Assembly: GCA_949318235.1 (NCBI GenBank)
Contig: OX439127.1
Location: 15,552,596 to 15,616,595 of the forward strand
Direction: 5' to 3'
DNA length: 64,000 nt
DNA from: Ecdyonurus torrentis
Taxonomy: Eukaryota > Arthropoda > Insecta > Ephemeroptera > Heptageniidae
The position numbers and the translations under genes are program-made. Below, piece after piece: positions 55,131 to 64,000 of this stretch (position 1 is the stretch's first letter; the number at the start of each line of letters is the position of its first letter). The notes under the pieces were generated by a model. It was not told the DNA's origin. It did no database searches and was given only the letters and a program-made list of their open reading frames with translations.

Positions 55131-55844
55131 TCGCACACAAATTTGGTATTATTTAAAAAAAAGGGCTTTTAAAATGCTATGATCTGATATCAAATTATTG
55201 TCTTTTAACTGAATAGACTAATTTTAAAATTGAACTTGTCACTTGGGTATGCGACTGACTTCACCAAATTTTAAAAAATACATTAATTTGCAAAAGGGAA
55301 TAAAAAGTAAAAAGTTTCTCTGCACGCTACGCACCTGTCATTTCATTTTGTATTGTTCCCGGCAAAAACTCTTACTTTTATAAATGCTGATTTGTCGTAT
55401 TGCCTAAATATATATTATTACAAAATAGCATATTGCTAGAAATATTCCATTTTTAATTATATTGTGCATTAAAATATCTTTTTAATAAAGATTTCTGTTT
55501 TATTTGAGATAAAAAAATAACAATAATACATTAAATTATAAATCTACAAAGTTACATCGGGCAACATAGGATATTTGACATCAACAACAGCTGTTAATTG
55601 ACAACAAAATCTGAATGACATTTTAAGTTTAAGTCAAGGATGTATTTTAAAAGCTGAAGCTGCAATACGTATTAAAAATATTTAAATAAAAAGTTAATTA
55701 AAGGTTTCAATAATTAGTTGTATAAATTTGACGTGAAAATGGCATGAACTAATGTTGCTTCTAAGTTTGTAAGAGATAAAATCCCATGTTGGCTGGAGTC
55801 GTGAGAGAAGTTAAAAAAGGTCAAGATACAAATACGAATAAAAT
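55131..55844. promoter_or_regulatory. Likely bidirectional promoter interval
   Basis: This is the space between the minus-strand leader exon (54832-55130) and the plus-strand initiator exon of the GALNT11 gene (55845). No coding frame is supported. The leader side is GC-richer and the rest is AT-rich. The divergent arrangement implies transcription starts at both edges, but no clear TATA box was located. Confidence 0.35.
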
Positions 55845-55854
55845 ATGACAGCTG
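55845..55854 (+). CDS. GALNT11: GALNT11-type transferase, coding exon 1 (initiator micro-exon)
   Basis: Ten coding bases, ATG ACA GCT G, end at a perfect donor (GTGAGT at 55855-55860). The single leftover base joins the GC that opens the next exon at 57326 to make a glycine codon, so the protein starts M-T-A-G-S-P-R-R-C-N-S. This exon was chosen because the next exon has no ATG before its transmembrane segment, because the phase fits exactly, and because a short cytoplasmic tail before the membrane anchor is what type II Golgi glycosyltransferases have. The 5' UTR and transcription start are not resolved, but should lie between about 55.2 and 55.84 kb. The weak point is that so short an exon could fit by chance; a cDNA would settle it. 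Confidence 0.7.
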
Positions 55855-56219
55855 GTGAGTTTCCCTTTTATTGAGACTATTGTCAATGTCAACTAATCAA
55901 TAAGATGCCGTAGTCTTACTCGTCATTCGTTGAGCTATTTGGCGAGAGTTTTTTTCGTCGCGTGTAGCTCTAATATATGTCCCCTAGTCCAGGTCTATTA
56001 TATGTGTACATGAGTATGTACATACATGTACATGTGTATTATCTGTGACCTATTATCAACTTTTGTTGAAAAGTTATGAGACTGCAGTTTTTGTATATAA
56101 TCAAAATACATTTATGTATCTGTAAAAATAATAACAATAATAATAAGTAACAATCATGGTACATAAGTATAAATATATAAAAAATACATCAACATGCATT
56201 GACCTACTATTATGTACAA

Positions 56220-56382
56220 CAGAGATGCAAGAAAGGAGGTTACATAACAATTTGGTTAGGTTATACAGGTTATAGGTGAGGCTACAATAATGCTGATAGC
56301 ATGTAAGTTTATAACAATTCTTATGCTACACCTGTAAAACCTAGCCAAAATGTTAGGTGTACTTTCTTTTCTTGCATCTCTG
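56220..56382. mobile_element. hAT-like palindromic element in GALNT11 intron
   Basis: CAGAGATGCAAGAAAGGAGG on the left pairs with the inverse of the right end (CTTTCTTTTCTTGCATCTCT, then G). The flanking octamers atgtacaa and atgtgcat match at 6 of 8 positions, a decayed target duplication. Confidence 0.6.
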
Positions 56383-56410
56383 ATGTGCATATGTACATGC
56401 ATACACAGTA

Positions 56411-56519
56411 ATGCTGTTCGTAAACCCTGTTCTCTTGCACCAAAAAAATGCGCATTCCATTTGATTAACCATAGCTGATCATCATTTTAGGGGCAAAGAA
56501 CAGGGTTTACGAACAGCAT
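56411..56519. mobile_element. Short palindromic TA element in GALNT11 intron
   Basis: ATGCTGTTCGTAAACCCTGT then TCT on the left pairs with AGAACAGGGTTTACGAACAG then CAT on the right. TA lies at 56409-56410 and 56520-56521. The arms are nearly identical, which suggests a young insertion. Confidence 0.75.
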
Positions 56520-56703
56520 TATTATATGTACATTGTACTGTACTGTATAAAAATACAAAGAAGCATTATAATATTAAAAATCTGCTCAGCGCTATTATGG
56601 GAATTGTTTCAAAGATAGCACTGCTTAAAATCAAATTGATAAATGGAAAGTTTGGGTTAGGTGTAAGATTGGACCAGTCACATCATATTTTTATACTAAT
56701 AAA

Positions 56704-57147
56704 CAGACTTGAGCAGTAATGACATTACGTAATTTCACTACTTTTGATTAAAAAAATAATGTAACCTCATTACTTTTTGATAGCAGTAACAAGTAATGCT
56801 AACGGGTTACCTTTTCAAGTAACTTTTGCCATGTAACGACACTACTTTCTAATATTTCAAACACCGAACGAATTAAATCTATAAGTACATAAATATGCTT
56901 TTGTTATTATATAGTTTTTCAAAATTATAGTTATGATCTCTCTATTTATAATTTAGCGGAAAAAGCAACAATATTTTTAACATGATTTTGAAAAGGTTTT
57001 TATTTTATAAGAGAATATTTGAATAGTGAGTAATGTAGTGTCATTACGTTTCAAAAACTGTAACGAGTAACGTAACATCATTGCTTTTTCTTGGAGTAGT
57101 GAGAAACGTTACGGAGTTACAAAAAATCAGTAACGTGACCAAGTCTA
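56704..57147. mobile_element. hAT-like element with alternating GTAAC motifs
   Basis: The ends are CAGACTTGAGCAGTAATGAC and, inverted, TAGACTTGGTCACGTTACTG. The subterminal parts are packed with gtaacg/gttac motifs in both orientations, a pattern well known in short hAT elements. No coding frame. It lies in the first GALNT11 coding intron. Confidence 0.6.
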
Positions 57148-57325
57148 ATAATGTAATAAATATTAATTATTTATAGGGTACGTAAATGAGTTCTTATATA
57201 ACCCAATTAATGTCATCTTTGCTTTTTAATAATATGTAAATAGTGTTAATTGCTGTATTTGTAATGAAGTTGAGGTAAAGCAATAAGGTGACCAACTAAA
57301 AATGTCATTGTTTGAATTTTTACAG

Positions 57326-57785
57326 GCTCTCCTAGGCGATGCAATTCATTCATCCTTGGCGTGGCATTTGCCTCACTCACATGGACTGTCAGCCTCATTT
57401 TGTACAGTAATCTAACTCAAAACAGCATCACATCTTCGGCAACCCGATGGAAGCATTCACCACAACCTAGTTATCCAAGCTATGAAAATTTTGATAGCAA
57501 ACACAAGAAGAAAGAAATACCTAGACATGAAGACAATCTCATAGATTCTTCAGACCTTAAAAAGCAATATAAAAAATTTGCTCATGACAAACCTGATCCA
57601 AGGGCACCAAGTGTTAAATTAGTTGCTCATCTACAGCCAAAAAAATTTGAAAATGATATTGGGATGGTTCGATCACCTGAAGACCAGCGTTTAAGAGACG
57701 ATGGATATAAAAATCATGCTTTTAACATCCTTGTCAGTCACAAGTTGGGATATCACAGAGAAATTCCAGATACTCGTCATCTAAT
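57326..57785 (+). CDS. GALNT11: GALNT11-type transferase, coding exon 2 (membrane anchor, stem)
   Basis: The acceptor is tttttacag at 57317-57325 and the donor is AT|GTAAGA after 57785. The exon encodes residues 4-157. Residues 12-31 (FILGVAFASLTWTVSLILYS) form a signal anchor preceded by two arginines, which gives the type II Golgi topology. N-L-T at 32-34 is a possible N-glycosylation site. Residues of about 35-100 are a charged, lysine-rich stem. The last part, with LRDDGYKNHAFNILVSHKLG and then YHREIPDTRH, is the conserved lead-in to the GT-A domain of GALNT11-type enzymes and matches my memory of the vertebrate protein closely. These enzymes transfer GalNAc from UDP-GalNAc to Ser/Thr and so start mucin-type O-glycans; GALNT11 is also linked to Notch1 glycosylation in vertebrates. 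Confidence 0.92.
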
Positions 57786-58154
57786 GTAAGATTTTTGTTG
57801 TTATTATTTATCTGCCATATGCAAGAAAGAAGTTCTAATGCATTCGTCAAATTTACCTTACGTAGCTTAAGTTAATTATGTTTATCACGTTGCTGTGTAT
57901 CTGTATGTGTGCGTAAAAATAAAGTGCAACACACATGTCTAAAGCCTTAGTTATAACAGAAGCTCACACTTTTAAAATTGTAAAAAGTAGGGTCAACGTA
58001 ACAACAAAGGTAGGCTTGGTGAGTTTAACAGGTACAGTAACTGGAAGTTGGGTTTGGTGGTTCATGTGTTAGTGGAATAGGTCCATAGTACAATATCATC
58101 AAATAAAAGGAAAGGATATTTTTCAAAATTAAAGCACATATATGTTGTGCCTGC

Positions 58155-58189
<35 letters not shown>

Positions 58190-58591
58190 ATCCCCTCTTT
58201 AAAATTATTTTTTTAAGAGAAATGGTAAGTAGGGTGTTGGGTTAATGCCAGTGTTAATTCAATCCAAAATTTGCAAACACACTTTATTTGATAAATTTAA
58301 AATGTACCAGTTGTAGCTATATACATGTATCTCTAGACTTCGCAAGTTGACTCCTGAATTTGAGTATTGCACCTATTTATAAGCACATTTTAGGATCTAT
58401 ACTATGCTAAATTTTGCAGTGTTTAATTATCAAATAAGGGAGGGAAAACACTTATATTAAGATGTAGCTTTATATAAACTTAAATATCCTGAAATTCAAA
58501 ACTGTTTGGTGATTTTTCTGCAGTAATATGTTTTACCTAGTGGATCACCAATAGAAACCTCCATCATTTATATATTGTATCAAATTTTCAG

Positions 58592-58758
58592 GTGTAAAGA
58601 GCAGAAGTATCCAAAGCAGTTACCTCCAGCCTCCATTGTGATATGCTTCTATAATGAAGATTTGCCAACACTTCTGAGATCTGTGCATTCAGTTCTGGAT
58701 CGCTCACCAGAGCACCTGATACATCAGATTCTGCTTGTTGATGATCAGAGTGACTTAG
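58592..58758 (+). CDS. GALNT11: GALNT11-type transferase, coding exon 3 (start of GT-A domain)
   Basis: The acceptor is ttttcag before 58592 and the donor is GTAATC at 58759. The leading G completes the split methionine codon (AT|G) of the preceding exon. The exon encodes residues 158-212, beginning [20 protein letters not shown] and continuing N-E-D, then [12 protein letters not shown], then [10 protein letters not shown]. The [10 protein letters not shown] strand and the LLVDD motif are hallmarks of the family 27 glycosyltransferase nucleotide-binding fold, where they contact UDP. Length and phase are as expected. The metal-binding D-x-H motif is not here; it should lie in a later exon outside the window. 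Confidence 0.95.
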
Positions 58759-58965
58759 GTAATCATATGCATAATACATAAAGATAATACAGTTGAATAG
58801 AAAATATATTTAGATTTAAAAATAAAGCATTTAAATTAAGTTTATTAATGCATTATGATTAGTTAAAATAAAATTTGTACCCAAATTTTAATTTTATTTA
58901 AAGCTTTGAGCTGCAGGTGTTCCTTAAGAAATAGAGAGAAAATAACTTCCAATCCTAACCTATTT

Positions 58966-59318
58966 AAAGATATCAAGGAAAATAAACCATCACGGTTAGG
59001 TATGATAAATTTGAAAGAAATGGATAGGAGAAAACCATCAAGGGCCTTACCATATTGAAGAGAGTTCTATAGTTTGGTGAAATTATTGCTAGTACAGAAA
59101 TTAAAATAATAATAAGAAACATATTGAAAAGCTATCTAAAATTTTTTCTCATCTTTTTTTTCTTTATACTAGCAAGATGTTCACTGATCTATAAGATATC
59201 TTTTCACTATGGTAAGGCCGTTGCTGGTTTCTTCAATCCTTGGCTTCCAATTTTATCATATCCAACTGCAATGGCTAATTTTCCATGATGTTTCTTTTTC
59301 CTATGTTATCAAATCTTT
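58966..59318. repeat. Long imperfect inverted repeat in GALNT11 intron
   Basis: The left arm (58966-59098) and right arm (59160-59318) pair imperfectly. Landmarks are aaaccatcacgg against its inverse ccatgatgtttc, tatgataaatttg against caattttatcata, and gggccttaccat against atggtaaggccg. If transcribed it would fold into a hairpin of about 130 bp. Confidence 0.6.
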
Positions 59319-59489
59319 TGTATGAGTCAATTATCACACAATCAATTATTCCTAAGTGCAACAAACGCTATCTCTGATACAGCTAGGTGCTAGTTGTGTG
59401 CTAAGTAATATATCTATGCATGTAATTTTTTTTTATAATAAAAACAAGAGTGTTGTGATAACACTATTCTTTATTCCTAATTGTTAAAG

Positions 59490-59620
59490 ATAATCTACAC
59501 ATTGGTCTGGTGGCTTATGTTGAAGAGAATCTGCCTGCCAAAGTAACTGTTAGCAAGACCCCAAAAAGAGAAGGCCTCATCCGAGCTAGAATGTTTGGAG
59601 CAACCCAAGCAACTGGACAG
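59490..59620 (+). CDS. GALNT11: GALNT11-type transferase, coding exon 4
   Basis: The acceptor is ttgttaaag before 59490 and the donor is CAG|GTAAGA after 59620. The first two bases complete an aspartate codon split with the previous exon, giving D-D-Q-S-D-L-D-N-L-H-I-G. The exon encodes residues 213-256, including VTVSKTPKREGLIRARMFGA followed by T-Q-A-T-G-Q. The REGLIRAR stretch is the conserved nucleotide-sugar-binding helix seen in all GalNAc-transferases. Translation stays open to the donor, which is in phase 0. The next expected segment (V-L-V-F-L-D-S-H, with the catalytic D-x-H) was looked for to 64000 and not found, so the following intron exceeds 4.3 kb. The window holds about 40 percent of a protein that is about 600 residues in vertebrates. 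Confidence 0.95.
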
Positions 59621-60529
59621 GTAAGACCATTGAATTTTTTTGTGTTTGGATAATATAATAACTGGAAAAGAACTAGCTTAAAAGAGGACGATGAAAATAA
59701 AATTAATTAAGCTTATCAGTATAGCTTGAGGGGAAAGCTAAGGGTCCCCTAAATTAATATTATGCTTATGAGGAAAACTTTTTTTTTTTTTTTTTTTTTT
59801 TTAGAAAAATGCACCGATTCCTGAGAAATTTAAATGAGATACTAGACATACTTTAATGTGTTTTAAACCATAGAAATTTTTAAAGATTTTTTAAATTCAA
59901 TAACCTCCATTAAGAATGAAATAATTATGATCAGCAACTGTATAACACTTTTCATGAAAATGTAAAACAAGTATATTTCATAAGTAAAAATGTGAGGTAT
60001 GCCAAGTGGAAATTATGTTATAAAAATAAGTCAGTACAGTATTATAAACTTTCTTATTCTTTTATGGTGCAATCCTAGTTACTGTATTGATTTTTTTAAA
60101 CTGCATTTCATGCTAATAAAAAATTTACTTTACTATTACGTATCATTATTGTTAAATTATAGAAGCAACTGTATGATAACTTAGTTACAAGGGTTATTAT
60201 ATATAAAAGAAACATCAATTAGGGGGGGGGGGGGTAACATTTATTGGTAAAAACTTAGGGATACAAAGAAAAAATTGTTCATACTTACAATGTTATATGA
60301 ACATATTGTACATCTTCGTGGCATTATTAACAAAAAAAGAAATGGAAATGAAGTATTATAGATAACATCACTGAGGTTTTGTGTTAGTTTGATTGTTAGT
60401 TTATATAAAACAGCATGTAACATTTTTATTGTGTATCTTATATAAATTTTTGATTATTAAAATTTGTCAAAAGAAAGAAGAGGAAACAAAATCTAATCTT
60501 TGTTTGGTATGATATTTTATAGTTATTAA

Positions 60530-60831
60530 CAGGGTTCGGATTAAACCCGTTTTTTTAAATAAAACCGGCCGGCAGGTAAAACCGGGTTTTTTAGCCGTTT
60601 TTTTTTTTTTTTTTTTTTTAATAAAACCCGTTTTTTTTAATTTTTTCCTAATTTTCACAATAATAACATAAAAAATAATAAAAAAAATAAACTCGCATAT
60701 TTTTTAGTCATTTGAAAAAAACAACAACAAAAAACCACATCAAATATCAATTTTATAGAGGTTTATTTATTCATAGTAATTATAGTAATACAAGTAAATT
60801 AAGAATTTCGACTGTTATTAATATAGTATTT

Positions 60832-60888
<57 letters not shown>

Positions 60889-61035
60889 TTTTATTGCTTT
60901 TTTTTTTTTTTTTTTTGCTTTTTTTTTTTTAACCGGCTTTTTTAAAAAAACGGGGTTTTAAAAAATCTTATTGCCCGGTTTTTTATAAAAAACCGCCCAG
61001 CAAAAATCCAGGTTTAAAAACCTGGTCGAACCCTG
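60530..61035. mobile_element. hAT-like element with 8-bp target duplication
   Basis: The left end is CAGGGTTCGGATTAAACCCG and the right end, inverted, is CAGGGTTCGACCAGGTTTTT. The flanking octamers gttattaa (60522-60529) and gttataaa (61036-61043) agree at 7 of 8 positions. The interior is repeated aaaccgg/ccggttt blocks and long T runs (for example 60838-60885). Confidence 0.75.
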
Positions 61036-61445
61036 GTTATAAAATAGCATAGTATCTTTTTAGAGTTTTTATAAAATGTTTACATTTTTCATTTATTATT
61101 ATTATTAAAATTTTAACAAGTGAGATATAAAATAGAGTTGAAGGGATGTATCCAACAAAGCAATTATGTCCATAAAACATAAAAGTAAGATTTAATTTGT
61201 GCATGTGGTAAAATCATGGGGTAAAAGACTAGAACACATAGTTTGAACTTTTTCAAATTAGAATGTTATTTACTTGTAAGACAAAAATTAATAACATAAA
61301 GAGTATTCACCTCAGCTATTAAGAGAGAGAGAAAGAGTAGTAGTGACTTTAATTTGGACAATTTAATAAAGAAACAATCATGTATAGTTGTTTCTAACCT
61401 CAAGTTCTCTGTATTCAATTAAACATCAAATTCAATTACTTTTAA

Positions 61446-61736
61446 AGACTTCAATCACCTTTAACACCTTTAACATACCTGTACATCAATGTTGATTTGG
61501 CCAGAGTCATTGATTTCTAATTTATTTCCATTCACAAAATGGTGCGTCCAGACAATGACGTCACAGCTTGCCTGGTCTGCGCATGCATCAAACAAGCAAG
61601 CTGTGATGTCATAGTCCGCACGCACCATTGTGTGAATGGAAATAAATTAGAAAGCAATGACTCCGATCAAATCAACCCTGATTTTCAGGTATGTTAGGAT
61701 ATTAGACAGGATTTTTGTTCAAGGTGTTCTACGCCT
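61446..61736. mobile_element. TTAA-flanked palindromic element
   Basis: Long arms pair around ttctaatttatttccattca, with caatggtgcg-type blocks and tgacgtcacagcttgc against its inverse near the centre. Outermost TTAA occurs at 61442-61445 and 61737-61740. The outer 20 bases of the arms are poorly conserved. Confidence 0.6.
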
Positions 61737-62476
61737 TTAATTTTCTTTCTCTCTGTCTCTCTCTCTTTTTTCTTCTCCTAATATATCAATTTGATAGATT
61801 GTGATACATTTTTTTCCATCAGCTGTGTTAACAATTTTCTATAACAAAACAAAGTCAAATATGCATTGGCATTTTAACCAAGCTGGGTAACAACTTAAAT
61901 GTGCGGAGGTTGGGGAAGTGTAGATAATTAGGTTTGAAGTGTGGCGAGGTAAAACTGAATAGCATTTTAACTTAACTTTAATAACAACTGAACAATAGAA
62001 TTAATGCTTTACAGCAAATACTCATTTTAGTTTATGAATAAAATGATAAAAATAAAAGTAAGCAAATAAATTGATTATAACAAATAAATAAATCAACCAA
62101 TAAATAATACATAAATCAACAAATAAATAAATACATAAATAAGTCGCTATAAAATCAAATGTAATAGTAAAAATATTAATGATATACATACAAAGTAATA
62201 AATGCAGGCTCTTAGTGACTAGATTCTCATACGAGATAATTAATAAATATAAATAAACAATTACTTAATATTATAATAAGAAAATAATACCAAAAAATAA
62301 TAAATGCAGACTAATATAGAGATCCAGAATTTCAGTGATTAATGCCACCATAGTATACTGATACTATGATGCTACCTATCAAACAAAAATTGAATACCGT
62401 ATATCAGGAATAAATCAGCAATGCACATAAAAAAATAATAAGAAAAATAAATTCAATTTTTTATTTTAAAATTATA

Positions 62477-62481
<5 letters not shown>

Positions 62482-62514
<33 letters not shown>

Positions 62515-62524
62515 CGTGTTTATT
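62482..62524 (-). terminator. Polyadenylation signal followed by a genomic A run
   Basis: On the minus strand AATAAA (62519-62524) is followed after 7 bases by 30 consecutive A (62482-62511). It is the natural 3' end for the small antisense gene. A signal followed so closely by an encoded A run also resembles a retroposed mRNA. Confidence 0.45.
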
Positions 62525-62641
62525 GATAGGTTCAGCACTGAAATTGGTTCAAAGTCGGATCTTTTTAGAATGAGTTTTTACTGTAGTTAAAAGTAAATAG
62601 AATATAAGTATTCAGTTTCTCTCACCCAACTCCAATTGCCT

Positions 62642-62884
62642 TTAAATTGTGTTGCTGCTAGGCATCCAAATGCAGAGTGGCAATGTTGTCACCACGCCAT
62701 CAGCGTTACACACGGCCCAATAGTTGTTATCCAGGTGTTTAGTTAGCAGGTCTTCCATCTCGTCTATAAATTCAGGGATAGATCCTGTTGCATCTTGTGG
62801 GCGACGAAGTAAGAGATGGCTGCCTTCCAAGATTTTGACAACCAATTCTAGCTTGTCAAAGCTGTAGTAGTCCCGTCTGACGCA
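62642..62884 (-). CDS. Unrecognised small protein, terminal coding exon
   Basis: The exon begins after a good acceptor (tttttgtttcag, on the minus strand) at 62884 and runs 80 codons to a TAA at 62642. It starts CVRRDYYSFDKLELVVKILE, continues G-S-H-L-L-L-R-R-P-Q, and ends CIWMPSSNTI. The codons are balanced and not low-complexity, unlike most open frames here, so real coding sequence is likely. It lies antisense inside the long intron after GALNT11 coding exon 4. A consensus AATAAA follows 118 bases after the stop (62519-62524), then a run of 30 A. I do not recognise the family. It might be a small orphan gene, the end of a larger gene starting to the right, or a retrocopy. Confidence 0.6.
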   Translation of the reverse strand, partial: CVRRDYYSFDKLELVVKILEGSHLLLRRPQDATGSIPEFIDEMEDLLTKHLDNNYWAVCNADGVVTTLPLCIWMPSSNTI

Positions 62885-62958
62885 CTGAAACAAAAATGTT
62901 ACATTCGAAATTTTATTTCATTGTTGCTAAAAGTTACTGATATTATTTAAGGAAACAA

Positions 62959-63123
62959 TTGACTGATAAGGAACAACTGTTTTGAGGTGAACTTTAAACG
63001 ATTTTGCTCACATATCCGCTTCCGTTTTGACTTACTACGCATGCGCAGAACGTCTAAACGGAAGCGGATGTAAGCAAAATCGCATAAAGTCGTCCTCAAA
63101 ACAGTTGTTTCTTTATTAGTCAA
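62959..63123. mobile_element. Palindromic element in intron of the small antisense gene
   Basis: The left arm ttgactgataaggaacaact, gttttgagg, gattttgct, atccgcttccgttt pairs with the right arm aaacggaagcggat, agcaaaatcgc, cctcaaaacagttg, attagtcaa. Arms are about 70 bp around a short spacer containing gcatgcgc. Confidence 0.7.
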
Positions 63124-63514
63124 TAGGCAACTCTCAAAATTCATTTTTGAAAATTCACAAAATTATCCCCTACAAAAATACAATTAAGGAGCGGGGAAAT
63201 CAACAATTTTTTAAAACTGTTTGAGAAATATCAGATTTTGATCCAAGGTTTCCACAAATCATTTTGCACGATACAAAAAAATAATAATAATAATAAATAA
63301 TAATTAACAATAATAATAAAATTCTTGTATTTTTCAGGACAGTTATAGTTTTGCATGGAAAATAAAAAAAATCCGACAATAAGGTTTCCATGATGGAGAT
63401 ATAAGTTTAAAATAATTGAAGAAGAAAATATTCTTAATATTGAAATATGTGCTATAGGCTATAGTAATAGGCTTTTTACCAATACAGCCTATTGTCATCT
63501 TTCATTGGCCTTAC

Positions 63515-63535
63515 CGCGACTTGCATGATGTACAT
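63515..63535 (-). CDS. Candidate first coding exon of the small antisense gene
   Basis: ATG at 63535 gives seven codons (MYIMQVA) to a consensus donor GCG|GTAAGG (donor bases 63509-63514). Phase 0 matches the exon at 62884, giving an 87-residue product. The frame is also open upstream of the ATG with a possible acceptor (ttcaacag), so this could instead be an internal exon. The intron between the two exons contains the palindromic element at 62959-63123. Confidence 0.4.
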
Positions 63536-64000
63536 TTGAATTATTTTCACTGTTGAAATAGTTATATGGTTACTTATGAATATTGCGTGTTTGGTAGCGT
63601 CAACGCGTCAACATCCAATTTAAGTATTTTATGCGGAACTTTTTGAATTTACGAAAGTTGTCCCAAAAATGTTCGCTATGTACTGGACTTCTCAACATCT
63701 ATTGGTCTCGTTTAATACAATTACATATTATTATTAATTATATTCCGATTTACTATATAAGTATGACTTGTTATATTTTGTCATAATAAACGTTATCAAA
63801 CTACGTTAAACTGTTGGAACTGTTATTATACTGTAGTATCATTCACATGACGCGCAAATATATAAATTCAAACCAATTTACTAATGCATGTATTTCATGG
63901 TTTTATACTCAATACATACACAATTCTACATGCTGTCATCTTTTATTAGTCTTAAAAAAAAAAAAAAAAAAAAAAAAAATTAAATGAAATCTGCCACGCA

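Larger units (their letters stand above)
59621..64000 (+). other. Third coding intron of the GALNT11 gene (incomplete)
   Basis: This is the intron after coding exon 4, open to the right edge. It contains a G run at 60223-60234, the hAT-like element, two palindromic elements, a T30 run at 62482-62511 and the antisense small gene. No sense-strand exon was recognised. Confidence 0.7.

Noticed and set aside
62947..63144. Minus-strand frame of 65 codons
   Set aside because: It is the inside of the palindromic element at 62959-63123.

Overview
This is a 64 kb piece of a very AT-rich, intron-dominated animal nuclear genome. Few genes are visible. Coding exons are short, carry GT-AG boundaries and are separated by kilobases of AT-rich DNA full of microsatellites ((TA)n, (CA)n, (GA)n, (AAAG)n, poly-A/T) and small palindromic transposons. 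An arthropod, possibly an insect, is the best guess. It rests on how the GALNT11-type protein reads and on retroposon tails of the kind common in insects. That is inference, not proof.

Layout. From 1 to about 55.1 kb the readable exons lie on the minus strand. There are three candidate first coding exons: 1346-1423, 35371-36111 (247 codons, acidic, with three RRHHS motifs) and 48784-48861. There is also a likely untranslated exon at 54832-55130. All three coding exons start with ATG and end in phase 0 at a consensus donor, and no internal exon was found between them. The simplest reading is one large gene with alternative promoters whose shared downstream exons lie left of base 1. I cannot name it. 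From about 55.8 kb rightwards, on the plus strand, the first four coding exons of a GALNT11-type polypeptide N-acetylgalactosaminyltransferase can be joined in phase (55845-55854, 57326-57785, 58592-58758, 59490-59620). They give 256 residues, and the rest lies beyond the window. The two genes are divergent and share the 55.1-55.8 kb interval as a likely bidirectional promoter. A small two-exon candidate gene on the minus strand (63515-63535 and 62642-62884) sits inside the long third coding intron of the GALNT11 gene.

Mobile DNA. At least a dozen palindromic, non-autonomous DNA elements can be delimited by terminal inverted repeats. They include TA-target elements (2718, 9198, 12962, 13067, 38179, 56411), TTAA-target elements (28012, 61446) and hAT-like elements (60530 with a near-perfect 8-bp target duplication; also 56220, 56704 and 17082). 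One family of about 215 bp, called A here, occurs about six times. One A copy carries a nested TA element and another contains a (CA)n(TA)n array of about 235 bp. A decayed non-LTR reverse transcriptase lies at 53281-54367, and several retroposon 3' ends are scattered through the left half. No rRNA, tRNA, CRISPR or prokaryotic feature was seen.
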